A stretch of DNA of 64,000 nt from the NCBI RefSeq assembly GCF_014023275.1, contig NZ_CP054698.1, positions 1,736,001-1,800,000 of the forward strand, written 5' to 3'. The notes under the pieces were generated by a model. The model was not told the origin of the DNA. It ran no database searches and saw nothing but the letters and a program-made list of their open reading frames with translations. Below are positions 9,018-19,186 of this stretch, in pieces. The position numbers were made by a program, and so were the translations under genes. This DNA comes from Nostoc edaphicum CCNP1411 (GTDB lineage: Bacteria; Cyanobacteriota; Cyanobacteriia; Cyanobacteriales; Nostocaceae). Position 1 is the stretch's first letter; the number at the start of each line of letters is the position of its first letter.

Positions 9018-10565
9018 ATGCCATATCCCAATAGATCATCCCCACTTCCCCAAGATGAGCGGGATGAGTATCAAAGTTACACACAGCAAGAGAAACCTGT
9101 AGAAGTTAACGAGGAGACAGAGGCAGAAAGTAACAGTCAAGACTTGTACTACGGTACTGAAGAATTGCTCGATGCCTTACCTCGAATTTGGACTCGTGGT
9201 TTGTTGTATCTACTGATAGTATTTGCTGGTCTATTTTTGCCTTGGGCAACTCTATCGCGCGTAGATGAAACTGGCACCGCCAGAGGGCGGATAGAACCTA
9301 AAGGTGCAACTCAAAAATTAGACTCTCAGACTGGTGGGAGTGTCAAAGCGGTTCGGGTCAAAGAAGGAGATACAGTCAGAGCGGGTCAGGTTCTAGTAGA
9401 ACTCGATTCTGATGTCCTGGAAACGGAGTTGCAACAAATCCAGAGCAAATTGCAAGGGCTACAAAATCGGCAATCGCAACTGGAACTGCTCAAAAATCAA
9501 CTCCTGATGTCAACTAGCCTCTTGGAGCAACAAAGTAAATCCCAAGAATTAGAAAAAATGGCTCAAGTAAACCAGGCACAGCAAGACCTTGATGCCAAAT
9601 TAAATAGCTATAACCTCCAAAAGTTAGAAAAACAAGCATTAGTTAAGCAAGCAGAGCAGCAGATTTACACCACGCGCAACGATCAGCAATCGGCTAAAAC
9701 TCGTTTGAGTATAGATTCTAAGCAAGTTGAACGCTTTAGTAAGCTCGTTCAGGATGGTGCAGTTTCTGCCACCCAAATTGATCAACTCAAAAAAGAAGAA
9801 CAAGAAAGCAAACGACTCTACAACAAGTCTTTATCAGATATAAAACAAGCACAATTGCAGTTAGCAGGAGAGCTAAATCGTTATCAAGTCACTATCAATA
9901 CGTTGGAGTCTGAGATCGAACAAGCAAAACTCCGGCTGCAAGGGGAACAAAGTAGCTATAAAAGCGTGATGCAGGCAGGCAAACTGGCTGTAATGAAAAA
10001 TCAAGAACAGCTAAAAGACCTACAAACACAAATAACAGCAGTGCAATCAGAAGTTGCTCAGACCAAGAGCCAGATTCTATCTATCAGACTCCAAATGCAG
10101 CAACGAGTGGTGCGATCGCCAATTAATGGGGTGATTTTTGAATTACCCACCACTAAACCAGGAGCAGTAGTCCAACCCGGTCAAAGGATTGCCCAAGTCG
10201 CACCCCAAAATGCAGACTTCGTACTCAGAGCAAGTATGCCTAATCAAGATAGTGGTTTCTTGAAGGTAGGAATGCCAGTTAAGGTCAAGTTTGATGCCTA
10301 TCCCTTCCAAGAATATGGCATTGTCGAAGGGAAGGTTACTTGGATCTCTCCTGACTCAAAAGTAAGCCAAACACCCCAAGGGAACCTCGAAATCTATGAG
10401 CTAGAAATCACCTTAGATCAGCAGTATGTCGAAAATGGCAACAAACGTATCCCATTAGGTGCCGGTCAGACAGCAAATGCTGATGTCATCATTCGTCAAC
10501 GGCGCGTGATTGACTTTGTTCTAGATCCGTTCAAGAAACTGCAAAAAGGCGGTTTAGAGATTTAG
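9018..10565 (+). CDS. HlyD-family membrane fusion (adaptor) protein
   Basis: Periplasmic adaptor joining the ABC exporter to an outer-membrane channel such as a TolC homologue. The 515-residue protein has an acidic cytosolic N-terminus (1-60), one membrane helix (about 61-78, GLLYLLIVFAGLFLPWATL), a lipoyl-like half motif (100-130), a long Gln/Lys/Glu-rich coiled coil (about 130-350), the second lipoyl half (VVRSPINGVIF) and a beta-barrel region. I chose the ATG at 9018 over one at 8946, which overlaps the exporter stop and adds 24 residues of unlikely sequence. It follows the exporter by 68 bp and is probably in the same transcript. Confidence 0.92.
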   Translation: MPYPNRSSPLPQDERDEYQSYTQQEKPVEVNEETEAESNSQDLYYGTEELLDALPRIWTRGLLYLLIVFAGLFLPWATLSRVDETGTARGRIEPKGATQKLDSQTGGSVKAVRVKEGDTVRAGQVLVELDSDVLETELQQIQSKLQGLQNRQSQLELLKNQLLMSTSLLEQQSKSQELEKMAQVNQAQQDLDAKLNSYNLQKLEKQALVKQAEQQIYTTRNDQQSAKTRLSIDSKQVERFSKLVQDGAVSATQIDQLKKEEQESKRLYNKSLSDIKQAQLQLAGELNRYQVTINTLESEIEQAKLRLQGEQSSYKSVMQAGKLAVMKNQEQLKDLQTQITAVQSEVAQTKSQILSIRLQMQQRVVRSPINGVIFELPTTKPGAVVQPGQRIAQVAPQNADFVLRASMPNQDSGFLKVGMPVKVKFDAYPFQEYGIVEGKVTWISPDSKVSQTPQGNLEIYELEITLDQQYVENGNKRIPLGAGQTANADVIIRQRRVIDFVLDPFKKLQKGGLEI

Positions 10566-10622
10566 TTCAGAGCGATCGGGACTGAGGAAGAGTTTCTCTA
10601 ATCCCCAATTCCCAATCCCCTT
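10566..10622. repeat. Short C-rich repeat in the hlyD-isomerase spacer
   Basis: The spacer contains AATCCCCAATTCCCAATCCCC, the complement type of the simple repeats seen elsewhere in this window. It has no coding capacity. Confidence 0.5.
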
Positions 10623-10643
10623 AATTATTGGAGATATCATGTT

Positions 10644-11426
10644 ATGCCCCATAATCTAAACATTTCCAGTTCAGATATCATTCACAGTCTCAAACTCTCT
10701 TGTCAGATACCTGATCTAGTGGAAGCAATAGCATCGCAAAGCATTATTGCCGAAACCGCCCAAGAGCTAGGAATTACAGTCACACCAGAAGAATTACAGC
10801 AAGAAGGAGATGACTTACGGTTCGCCAAGAAGCTTGTTAGAGCTAAAGAAACCTGGACATGGCTAGAAAAACACCACCTGTCTGTAAATGAGTTTGAAGA
10901 ATTAGCCTACAACAACGTCCTTTCGCGGAAGTTAGCAAATCATTTATTTTCTGCTCAACTCGAAAAGCACTTTTATGAACGTCAACTAGATTATGTCAGT
11001 GCTGTTACTTATGAAGTCGTCTTAGAGGATCGAGATTTGGCTTTAGAGCTTTTTTATGCTCTAGAAGAAGGCGAAGTCAATTTTCCAGAAATTGCTCGTC
11101 TATATATCTCAGATCCAGAAGTCCGCCGTGCCTATGGATACCAGGGAATTCGATACCGAAAAGATTTTCGTCCAGAGATTGCAGCCGCCGTATTTGCTGC
11201 TACACCACCAGAAGCTCTCAAACCGATTACGACTCCCAAGGGAGTGCATTTAATTTGGGTGGAAGAAGTCATTCAACCCAAATTGGATGAACAGTTGCGC
11301 CAAAAAATCATTACAGAATCATTTGCTGGTTGGTTAAAGCAACAAATCAACGCTATGAAAATAGTCACTCGCCTAGACTCGGACGCAAATATGCGATCGC
11401 AGGAGGAATTACTAGAGCAGGTTTAA
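10644..11426 (+). CDS. Parvulin-type peptidylprolyl isomerase (SurA/PpiC-like)
   Basis: A 260-aa protein with an N-terminal helical chaperone-like region (residues 1-115) and a C-terminal parvulin domain (about 118-215), including YISDPEVRRAYGYQG and the end motif TPKGVHLIWVEEV. No signal peptide is visible, so it may act in the cytosol or at the inner face of the exporter. GGAG lies about 10 bases before the ATG. Isomerases of this type are commonly placed next to C39-exporter and HlyD genes in cyanobacterial bacteriocin-type clusters, where they probably help present or fold peptide cargo. The family call is good; the role in export is inferred from position. Confidence 0.82.
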   Translation: MPHNLNISSSDIIHSLKLSCQIPDLVEAIASQSIIAETAQELGITVTPEELQQEGDDLRFAKKLVRAKETWTWLEKHHLSVNEFEELAYNNVLSRKLANHLFSAQLEKHFYERQLDYVSAVTYEVVLEDRDLALELFYALEEGEVNFPEIARLYISDPEVRRAYGYQGIRYRKDFRPEIAAAVFAATPPEALKPITTPKGVHLIWVEEVIQPKLDEQLRQKIITESFAGWLKQQINAMKIVTRLDSDANMRSQEELLEQV

Positions 11427-11891
11427 GTCTGTCATTGACCAACACCCAATAGCTAATTAAGTGTCAAATATTTTTATGGCTGACAATCTCCCTTTTTTAG
11501 GGTTGATTCTTAGAAATATAAAATATTTGAAATGCCTATTTGCTTCGCTAAAAAGCTAACTTATTTTTTAGCTTTGGTCTTTAAAAAATAAAATTTTGCA
11601 TTACAAAATTGACATATCTAGAAATTGTTCTAATTTCTAGAAGCTTTTGCTGGTATTGATTAAATTGATCAATGCCATATTTTGCTGTTCTTTTTTAGAG
11701 CAGAAAACAAATTATTAAACATGATTATTATTGGCTAAATTCATCTTTTTTCTATAAGTAAATCTAATTAAAAAAACTTTCAAAAACCTATTGACTTTCA
11801 CTGTAAATCAACTATAGTTAGTACATAGCCAAAAACAACTTGGCTAGCCGAAAAAAGCTAAAAAGATTTACATCATTTCAGGAGAAAATCA
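11427..11891. promoter_or_regulatory. Leader and promoter region of the first cargo peptide gene
   Basis: This 465-bp AT-rich gap holds three inverted repeats. AAAGCTAA/TTAGCTTT (11552-11575) could end the exporter operon. CTAGAAATT/AATTTCTAG (11618-11640) is a perfect 9-bp stem. AGCCAA/TTGGCT (11827-11845) lies in the likely leader of the next gene. No start-proximal promoter elements can be named with confidence. Confidence 0.45.
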
Positions 11892-12197
11892 ATGATTATT
11901 GCAGACTTAAACTACTTAGAAATCACCTCTGAAGAAGTTCTTGGCGGTGGCTTTGGTTACGGTTATGGCGATTTCGACATCGACAAAGACGTAGACATCG
12001 TTATTGATATCGATGAAACCCTCGATATCGACAAGAACGTAGATGTTGATGTTGTCATCAGCGGCAACCTAGCTACTGCTGAATCAGGCGCTACCGCATT
12101 GGGCAACAACAGCTTTGCTGAAACCTTCGCTTTCACCTTCACAAATGATGGTGTTGCTTCTGCTAACGCACTCAGCATATCTGGTACTGGTAACTAA
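11892..12197 (+). CDS. Secreted double-glycine peptide with Asp-rich core
   Basis: A 101-aa small protein with an AGGAGA ribosome site. Residues 1-19 (MIIADLNYLEITSEEVLGG) look like a C39-type leader ending Gly18-Gly19, followed by GFGYGYG. The predicted core (20-101) has an alternating Asp/Val/Ile run (about 27-55, DIDKDVDIVIDID and similar) that could bind cations or form a beta structure, then a Ser/Thr/Ala/Asn-rich tail. It sits directly after the exporter operon, so it is a likely cargo. The 20575 protein has a related leader (VDLPYLE) and a similar AFAF-type core. The function of the mature product is unknown. Confidence 0.75.
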   Translation: MIIADLNYLEITSEEVLGGGFGYGYGDFDIDKDVDIVIDIDETLDIDKNVDVDVVISGNLATAESGATALGNNSFAETFAFTFTNDGVASANALSISGTGN

Positions 12198-12204
12198 AAA
12201 TTAA

Positions 12205-12307
12205 ACTCCACTTACAATGAGTATAAACTCTTGCAAGTAGAGTCGGCTCGAAAGCCTACTAGATTCATAAATTACCGAAAGCTCTCTGCTCATTTGAGCT
12301 TTCGGTA
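12205..12307 (+). terminator. Two hairpins downstream of the cargo peptide gene
   Basis: An imperfect hairpin (ACTCCACTTACA/TGCAAGTAGAGT, 12205-12243) is followed by a perfect 12-bp stem (TACCGAAAGCTC/GAGCTTTCGGTA, 12273-12307) with a T-rich flank. They probably terminate or stabilise the peptide mRNA. The rest of the gap to 12625 holds a CGGTT/AACCG-type small repeat near 12538 and no gene. Confidence 0.6.
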
Positions 12308-12625
12308 TTCATTTAAACTACACCGTTTAATTTCAAATAATAGTTTCAGCAACAAATTTTTACAAAGCTTAGTCCTCAACCCAACCTATAGTTATGTAAA
12401 GTTCGACCGCCCTGAGTTAAAACTCTAGGGTAGTAGCTATGTGTGCGATGTTTCCCTATAACAGCGTCCTGATCGTAAACCCCCCGAAGGTTAGATGAGG
12501 ATGATTCGTTTTAATATACTAAAAATCAGAATTTTAATCGGTTAAAACCGACTTCAGCTATAGGTTACAGAAACTCAAGTTCCTGGTGGGTGTAGCAATA
12601 GAAAGACATATCAGATGTATAAGTT

Positions 12626-15592
12626 ATGACTACACTTCCTGAGTCTCTAGAACTCGCTGTTCAACATTACCAAGCCAAGCGCTTCACCCAAGCCGAACAG
12701 GTTTATCGTCAAATTATAGAGGTAAATCCCAGGCAAGCAGAGGCACTATATGGCTTAGGTATGCTGGCGCAACAGCAAAAAGAATATCAAAATGCAGAAT
12801 CATTTTTCCAAGCAACCTTACAATTACAGCCAGAAGTAGCGGCAGTACACAACAGCTTAGGGTATAGTTTACAACAGCAAGGTAAGCTAGAGGATGCGAT
12901 CGCCTGCTATCAAAAAGCACTGGAATTTCTCCCCGACTGCATAGAAGTGCAAGCAAATGTCGGTAATGCTCTCCACCTCCAAGGAAAGCTGTCATCGGAG
13001 GAAAAAATTTATTATGCAGACTTAAATCAGCAATTTGCTTTAGGCAGGCAAAACGCGGGTGATTTGAGGATTGCAGAGTTATACTATCGGCAGGCTATTG
13101 CATTGCAGCCAGATTTAGTATTAGCTCATAATAATTTAGGAGATGTGCTTCAAAAACAGGCACGGTTAGATGATGCCATCAAGTCTTACCAACAGGCAAT
13201 AAAAATTCAACCAGACTCTTTTTATGCCTATCACAACTTAGGGCATACTTTGCAGCAAAAAGGTAAGCTGAAGCAAGCAATAGCAGCATATCAAAAAGCG
13301 TTAAATATTAAACCGGATTTGGCATTAACCCATAATAATTTGGGAAACATTTGGAAGAAACTCAACAAATTTGATGCTGCTATTGAATCTTATCAAGAAG
13401 CAATCAAACTTCAGCCTGATATAAATATCATCCATTACAATTTAGGAACTGTTTTCAGACAAAATGGCAAATTAGAGTCAGCAATCAGAGCATTTGAGCA
13501 AGCTTTAAAAATTACCCCAAATTATGCTCCTGCTAAATTGGGTATTTGTATTAGCCAGCTACCAATTATATATTCTAGTGTTGATGAAATTGAATTCAGC
13601 CGTAATCAGTATCAACAGCATTTGCAAAATTTAGCTGAAAGCTATCAATTAAGTCAACACGAAGAACGAGCAAAATCATCTGAAGCTGTGGGCACATTAC
13701 AGCCTTTTTATCTCGCATATCAAGGTTTAAATGATCGAGATTTACAGCGAACTTATGGACAAATGATTTGTCAGATCATGTCGAGTCGCTATACCCAATG
13801 GAGCAAACCGCTGGTTCTCCCGAACTTAGATAAAAATGAAAAGGTTCGGGTTGGTATTGTCTCTAGATTTTTCTGTAATCATTCTAATTGGAAAATCCCT
13901 ATTAAGGGTTGGGTAGAAAATCTCGATAGAAGTGAATTTGAAGTATTTGGTTATTATACTGGAACAACCAAAGATGATTCAACAATCAAAGCCTCTCAAG
14001 TTTTGGATAAATTTGTTCAAGGCGTTCGCTCAATTGAACAATGGTGTGATGCGATAACTGAAGATAAATTACACATCCTGATTTTTCCAGAATTTGGAAT
14101 GGACTCAATGACTGTACAAATGGGTTGCTTAAGACTAGCACCAATTCAAATGACATCTTGGGGGCATCCTGATACTAGTGGTCTACCAACTATTGACTAT
14201 TACTTGAGCAGTGATTTAATGGAATCAGCAAATGCTCAAGAACACTATACAGAAAAGCTAGTTAAACTACCAAATTTATCTATTCATTATACACCTTTGG
14301 CAATTAAACCGCAAGCAATTACGAAGGCAGATATAGGTTTAAAAGAAGATGAAATTCTCTTCTGGTGTTGCCAATCTTTGTATAAATACTTGCCCAATCA
14401 TGATGATGTGTTCCCCCTAATTGCGAAGGAATTGGGGAATTCTAAGTTTGTATTTATTAAACATGAGAGTGAAGAAGTTACAGCAGTTTTTCGCCAGCGT
14501 TTAAACCGTACTTTTGAAGAATTAGGGCTGAATTACCAAAATCACTGTTTATTTTTGCCTCAGATGAAGAGTCAGACTTTTGCTGGTACTACAGCCTTAG
14601 CTGATGTCTTTTTGGATAGTATTGGATGGTCTGGATGTAACTCTACTTTGGAATCTATCGCCCACAATATTCCGGTTGTTACTTTACCAGGAGAACTGAT
14701 GCGGGGACGACATTCTCTAGCCATCTTGAAGATGATGGGTATAGAAGAAACGATCGCCTCCAATAAAGAAGAATACGTAAAAATCGCTATCCGGCTGGGG
14801 AAAGATGCTGAATATCGTCAATATATCTCCCAGCAAGTCGCAGAAAACAAACATAAACTATATGGCGATTTAAAACCAGTCAGAGCGCTGGAAGATTTTA
14901 TTTTGCAGCTGGTTAATAAATCCAGAAAATTTGACACCAAAGATGTTACTGAAGCTTTTAAAGTTGCAGTTCAACATCATCGAGCTAATCGCCTGGATGA
15001 AGCAGAACAGTTATATCGTCAGATTATCGACAAACAGCCAGATTATGCAGAAGCATTATATGGGTTAGGAATGCTGAAACAACAAAAATGTGCATTCGAG
15101 GAAGCAGAGAAATTCTTGAGTGTAGCTTCTCAAGTTCAGCCTACCTCTGTAAAAATTTGGTTTAGTTTAGGCAATTTTCGTCAAAATCAAGGGCAATTGC
15201 CAGAAGCTGAAGTAGCTTACAAAAAAGCTATTGCTCTCCGACCAGATGCAGGGACAATTTACAATAATTTGGGCTACACCTTGCAACAACAAGGTAAGTG
15301 GGAAGAAGCGATCGCATCTTATCAAAAAGCTCTGGAATTCCAACCCAACTGCACAGAAGCAGATGTCAATTTAGGGAATGCGCTTTTTGCCCAAGGAAAG
15401 CTTGCAATAGAGAAACAACCTTACTATGCTCAACTCAACTATAAGCTTGGCATTGCTCGCCAACAAGCAGTTGATTGGAAAACTGCTGCTCTTTACTATC
15501 GAGCTGCGATCGCACTACAGCCAGATTTGGTAGAAGCTCATTATAACTTAGGGGTGGTACTGCAAAAACAAGGAGAGATAAAAGCAGCGTAG
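12626..15592 (+). CDS. TPR protein with O-GlcNAc-transferase-like (GT41) domain, 3' end disrupted
   Basis: A 988-aa protein that probably transfers sugars onto proteins in the cytosol. Residues 1-315 contain about eight TPR units (patterns such as YNNLGxxLxxQGKLxEAIxxYQKAL). Residues 407-770 form a GT41/SPINDLY-like domain with VRVGIVSRFF at the start, SWGHPDTSGLPTIDYYLSS, and the nucleotide-sugar-binding-like region DVFLDSIGWSGCNSTLESIA. A second TPR block (770-988) resembles the N-terminus of the protein starting at 25855. The frame ends at a TAG inside a 15-bp repeat, and a TPR continuation lies in another frame (15594-15707). Its neighbours suggest RTX proteins or peptides as substrates; that is inference. 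Confidence 0.85.
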   Translation: MTTLPESLELAVQHYQAKRFTQAEQVYRQIIEVNPRQAEALYGLGMLAQQQKEYQNAESFFQATLQLQPEVAAVHNSLGYSLQQQGKLEDAIACYQKALEFLPDCIEVQANVGNALHLQGKLSSEEKIYYADLNQQFALGRQNAGDLRIAELYYRQAIALQPDLVLAHNNLGDVLQKQARLDDAIKSYQQAIKIQPDSFYAYHNLGHTLQQKGKLKQAIAAYQKALNIKPDLALTHNNLGNIWKKLNKFDAAIESYQEAIKLQPDINIIHYNLGTVFRQNGKLESAIRAFEQALKITPNYAPAKLGICISQLPIIYSSVDEIEFSRNQYQQHLQNLAESYQLSQHEERAKSSEAVGTLQPFYLAYQGLNDRDLQRTYGQMICQIMSSRYTQWSKPLVLPNLDKNEKVRVGIVSRFFCNHSNWKIPIKGWVENLDRSEFEVFGYYTGTTKDDSTIKASQVLDKFVQGVRSIEQWCDAITEDKLHILIFPEFGMDSMTVQMGCLRLAPIQMTSWGHPDTSGLPTIDYYLSSDLMESANAQEHYTEKLVKLPNLSIHYTPLAIKPQAITKADIGLKEDEILFWCCQSLYKYLPNHDDVFPLIAKELGNSKFVFIKHESEEVTAVFRQRLNRTFEELGLNYQNHCLFLPQMKSQTFAGTTALADVFLDSIGWSGCNSTLESIAHNIPVVTLPGELMRGRHSLAILKMMGIEETIASNKEEYVKIAIRLGKDAEYRQYISQQVAENKHKLYGDLKPVRALEDFILQLVNKSRKFDTKDVTEAFKVAVQHHRANRLDEAEQLYRQIIDKQPDYAEALYGLGMLKQQKCAFEEAEKFLSVASQVQPTSVKIWFSLGNFRQNQGQLPEAEVAYKKAIALRPDAGTIYNNLGYTLQQQGKWEEAIASYQKALEFQPNCTEADVNLGNALFAQGKLAIEKQPYYAQLNYKLGIARQQAVDWKTAALYYRAAIALQPDLVEAHYNLGVVLQKQGEIKAA

Positions 15593-15601
15593 GCGTAACC
15601 C
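15587..15601 (-). repeat. 15-bp repeat disrupting the TPR gene
   Basis: GCGTAGGCGTAACCC is, with one mismatch, the reverse complement of GGGCTACGCCTACGC at 50377-50391. Here it supplies the stop codon of the TPR gene and shifts the frame. Related GCGTAG-type repeats occur near 56770-56805. Confidence 0.75.
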
Positions 15602-15707
15602 TCAAAAAGCTTTAGAGTTCAATCCTCAACATGGGGAAGCAAACATGAATTTAGAACAGATTTACCAAACTCAGCACCAAGAACTTATCCAATCTAAGTC
15701 ACCATAA
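15594..15707 (+). pseudogene. Out-of-frame 3' remnant of the TPR gene
   Basis: Read in the next frame, these bases encode RNPQKALEFNPQHGEANMNL and then EQIYQTQHQELIQSKSP before a stop. This matches a TPR unit and closely resembles KALELNPNYGEVHMGLGEIY in the protein starting at 25855. It is the natural continuation of the upstream gene, lost by the frameshift at 15587-15601. Confidence 0.8.
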
Positions 15708-15784
15708 ATTTGGATCAGACAATTAATTCAACTTAATCGGAAAACTCGAAAAATTTAAAGTGAAAAATTAAGGAGATAAAAATT

Positions 15785-18700
15785 ATGGTTTTCAGACGAG
15801 GAAATAGTAGCAATAACTTACTTGAAGGAACTGCTGGAGAAGATCAGCTCTATGGAAGTTTTGGGAACGATACTTTATTAGGGTTAGGAGGAAATGATTT
15901 ACTTCAGGGCGACCAAGGAAACGATTCCTTAGATGGTGGCGCTGGTAATGATCTCCTCTTTGGTGGTCTTGATAGTGGTAGTGACACCTTATTGGGCGGA
16001 ACGGGTAATGACTTCCTGGATGGAGGAAGTGGCAACGATAGTCTAGATGGTGGCGATGACGATGACACCATTCAGGGTGGCCAAGGTAATGATACGATTC
16101 GCGGTGGGACAGGGAATGATGTCCTCTCAGGAGTCAGTGGCAATAATTTCATCGATGGCGGTGACGGTAATGACTTTATCCAAGGGGCTAGTGGTAGCGA
16201 CATTAATGGCGGTGGCGTAGATACACTGCGAGGCGGTGCAGGAGAAGATACCATCTTGGGTAATGGACAGAGTGACCTGCTCTACGGCGAGGATGGTAAT
16301 GACTTCCTCGATGGTGGTGGAGATAATGACCTCCTTGATGGCGGCATCGGGGATGATTCCCTTGATGGCAATATTGGTAATGACACTCTGGCTGGTGGAG
16401 CGGGCGCTGACAACCTGAATGGTAACAGTGGTACTGATTTAGTGGATTATTTATCCAGTACAGCCGCAGTCAATGTCAACTTAGCGACTGGTAGCGCTAG
16501 CGATGGATTTGGCACTACTGATACATTGATCAATATTGAAGATGCTGCTGGTTCTGACTTCAACGATATCTTAATTGGCAATACGGGGAATAACCGTCTC
16601 ATCGGAAACGCCGGTAATGACAGTCTGGATGGAGGCGCTGGTAACGATACTCTAACTGGGGGAGCAGGTAATGACACCCTCAATGGAGGTGCTGGTTTTG
16701 ATCGGGTAGATTATTCCTCCAGTACGGCAGCTGTCAACGTTAACCTTGCCACTAGTATCGTCAGTGATGGGCTTAGTGGCACTGATACGCTGCTTAACAT
16801 TGAAGAAGTTGTCGGTTCTGCTTTCAACGATATTTTAATTGGCAATACGGGCAATAACTTCTTTATCGGTGGGACTGGCAATGACAGCATTGATGGCGGT
16901 GCTGGTACTGACCGGGTAAATTATTCTTCCAGTACAGGGGCAGTTGTTGTTAATCTGACGACTGGTATCGCCAGTGATGGCTTGGGTGGCACCGATACGC
17001 TACTCAATATTGAAGATGTCACTGGTTCCAGTTTCAACGACACCTTAATTGGCAATACAGGGAATAACGTCTTTGTTGGAGGGGCTGGCAATGACTCCAT
17101 TGATGGTGGTGCTGGTACTGACCGTGTGGATTATTCCGGCAGTACAGGGGCAGTTGTTGTTAATCTGACGACTGGTATCGCCACTGGGGGGTCTAGTGTT
17201 GGTACTGATACCCTAATTAATATTGAAGATGTCATCGGTTCCACATTCAACGACAACCTGACTGGAAATGCTGCAAATAACGTCTTCGTCGGCGGGCCTG
17301 GTAATGACACCATTGATGGTGGTGATGGTACTGACCGGGTTGATTATTCCTCCAGCATTGCAGGAGTCACCGTTAACTTAGCAACTGGTACTGCTAGCGA
17401 TGGGTTTGGGGGAACGGATAGCCTGACCAATATTGAAGAAATCGTTGGTTCTAGCTTTAATGATAGTCTGATTGGAAATACCGCAAATAACCTTTTTGTG
17501 GGAGGGGTTGGTAATGACACCATTGATGGTGGTGCTGGTACTGACCAAATTGATTATTCTTCCAGCGTTGCAGGTGTCACTGTTAATTTGAGTTCAGGTA
17601 CCGCTAGTGATGGATTCAGTGATACTGATACATTGTCCAACCTAGAAAACGTAGTTGGTTCCAATTTCAACGACAATTTGACTGGAAATGCTGCTGCTAA
17701 CTTGCTCAATGGTGGCATTGGCAATGATACGCTGACTGGTGGTGCTGGTAATGATACACTGACTGGTGGTGCTGGTAGCGATCGCGCTGATTATGCCTCT
17801 AGTACCTCAGCAGTCAACGTTGACCTCACAGCAGGTACAGCCAGTGATGGATTAGGCGGCATTGATACCCTAATCGAAATAGAAGAAGCTTTGGGTTCAA
17901 GTTTCAATGACACCCTCACCGGCAATACAGCCAATAACTTCCTCAGTGGCGGGTCTGGTAATGACAGCCTGGATGGAGGTGCTGGCAATGACACCGTTGT
18001 GGGAGGCGCTGGTAACGATACCTTAAATGGTGGTATTGGAAGTGACCGAGCAGATTATTCTTCCAGTTTAGGGGGAGTGATTGTTGACTTAGCTACTGGT
18101 ACAGCTAACGATGGACTCGGTGGTACTGACACACTAATTAGCATTGAAGAAGTTGCAGGTTCAAGTTTCAACGACACCCTCACCGGCAATGCAGGTAACA
18201 ACCTCTTGATTGGAGGTGCTGGCGATGACATTATTAACGGCGGCGATGGCAATGACTTCATTGATGGAGGTGCTGGTAATGACATTATTGATGGCGGACT
18301 TGGTACCGACCAAGTAGATTATTCTTCCAGTACAGCGGGTATTGTCGTTGATTTGGGAACCGGAACTGCTAGCGACGGATTTAGTGGTACGGATACACTC
18401 GCCAACGTTGAAAATGTGACTGGCTCTGCCTTCGCAGATAGGATAACTGGTGACGCTGGCAATAACCTCTTAATTGGAAATGGTGGCAATGACACCCTAA
18501 TTGGGGGTGCTGGTAATGACACCCTAATTGGTGTCGGAGCTAGTAGTCGAACCGGTACAGTTACCGTTGGTACTTCAACGTTTGCAATTAGAGGATTCCA
18601 AGAGGTTGATATCTTAACTGGTGGAACCAATAATGATCGATTTATTCTGGGAGGTAGTAATGAATTTTACTATCTGGGCAGTGGTACAACTGATGCTGAC

Positions 18701-18997
18701 ATTGCCATTATCGGTCAGGAAACCAGTACGACTGGAATTTTTGCAAGAGACTTTAATGCAGGTGATTTGATTCAAGTGCAAAAAGGCTTAGGCTTCATCT
18801 ATAGAGTCGAGCAAGTAGGTGCTAATACATTTATTTTCGGGACTAATGCCGTTAGTACGTCGCCATCTTTCCTTGATTTAATAGGAGTTGTAATTGGAAC
18901 GTCCCTCAGTGAAGTCGCAGGTACTTTACGAGATCAGACTAACGCTACTCTTACATTTCGTGGTCAAATTAGTGGAGTTGCCCAATGGTTCAGTTAG
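15785..18997 (+). CDS. Large RTX (hemolysin-type calcium-binding repeat) protein
   Basis: A 1070-aa probably secreted protein made almost entirely of Ca2+-binding nonapeptides (GGxGxDxLx). After an RTX block (about 1-215) come nine modules of about 65-95 residues, each opening with a (D/N)YxSS-type motif, running through VNLATG-type and D(T/S)L-xN(I/L)E strands, and closing with a FND-xLxGN turn and GGxGND repeats. The last 150 residues are non-repetitive. There is no signal peptide, as expected for type I secretion. The start has AAGGAGAT 8 bases upstream. It may leave through the HlyD-type system nearby, but a separate exporter is equally possible. Adhesin or sheath protein is a reasonable guess. 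Confidence 0.9.
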   Translation: MVFRRGNSSNNLLEGTAGEDQLYGSFGNDTLLGLGGNDLLQGDQGNDSLDGGAGNDLLFGGLDSGSDTLLGGTGNDFLDGGSGNDSLDGGDDDDTIQGGQGNDTIRGGTGNDVLSGVSGNNFIDGGDGNDFIQGASGSDINGGGVDTLRGGAGEDTILGNGQSDLLYGEDGNDFLDGGGDNDLLDGGIGDDSLDGNIGNDTLAGGAGADNLNGNSGTDLVDYLSSTAAVNVNLATGSASDGFGTTDTLINIEDAAGSDFNDILIGNTGNNRLIGNAGNDSLDGGAGNDTLTGGAGNDTLNGGAGFDRVDYSSSTAAVNVNLATSIVSDGLSGTDTLLNIEEVVGSAFNDILIGNTGNNFFIGGTGNDSIDGGAGTDRVNYSSSTGAVVVNLTTGIASDGLGGTDTLLNIEDVTGSSFNDTLIGNTGNNVFVGGAGNDSIDGGAGTDRVDYSGSTGAVVVNLTTGIATGGSSVGTDTLINIEDVIGSTFNDNLTGNAANNVFVGGPGNDTIDGGDGTDRVDYSSSIAGVTVNLATGTASDGFGGTDSLTNIEEIVGSSFNDSLIGNTANNLFVGGVGNDTIDGGAGTDQIDYSSSVAGVTVNLSSGTASDGFSDTDTLSNLENVVGSNFNDNLTGNAAANLLNGGIGNDTLTGGAGNDTLTGGAGSDRADYASSTSAVNVDLTAGTASDGLGGIDTLIEIEEALGSSFNDTLTGNTANNFLSGGSGNDSLDGGAGNDTVVGGAGNDTLNGGIGSDRADYSSSLGGVIVDLATGTANDGLGGTDTLISIEEVAGSSFNDTLTGNAGNNLLIGGAGDDIINGGDGNDFIDGGAGNDIIDGGLGTDQVDYSSSTAGIVVDLGTGTASDGFSGTDTLANVENVTGSAFADRITGDAGNNLLIGNGGNDTLIGGAGNDTLIGVGASSRTGTVTVGTSTFAIRGFQEVDILTGGTNNDRFILGGSNEFYYLGSGTTDADIAIIGQETSTTGIFARDFNAGDLIQVQKGLGFIYRVEQVGANTFIFGTNAVSTSPSFLDLIGVVIGTSLSEVAGTLRDQTNATLTFRGQISGVAQWFS

Positions 18998-19021
18998 AAA
19001 CCATGCTTTTAATGTCTAACT
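18992..19021 (+). terminator. Weak hairpin after the RTX gene
   Basis: AGTTAGA/TCTAACT overlaps the stop codon and forms a 7-bp stem with a 16-base loop. It is a possible weak terminator; the T-run is poor. Confidence 0.3.
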
Positions 19022-19186
19022 AGAGCAAAAATTTCACCGTCGGACTTGATATCACAACTCAAATAATGCCAATCAAAAGATAAAATTAGTCAATTCTCAA
19101 TTGTTTGGTTTTAACAGTTTTGTAAATCTGCTCGATTTGCAATATTCCCTATATAAAACATAGTCACAACTTAAGAGGAAATCAAA

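Noticed and set aside
12231..12428. 65-codon frame after the first cargo peptide
   Set aside because: It runs through a strong hairpin and has no convincing start; better read as a terminator region.
15785..18997. Several minus-strand frames of 60-103 codons opposite the RTX gene
   Set aside because: They are the reverse reading of the repeats (Pro/Ser/Leu-rich) and follow the repeat period, so they are shadows.
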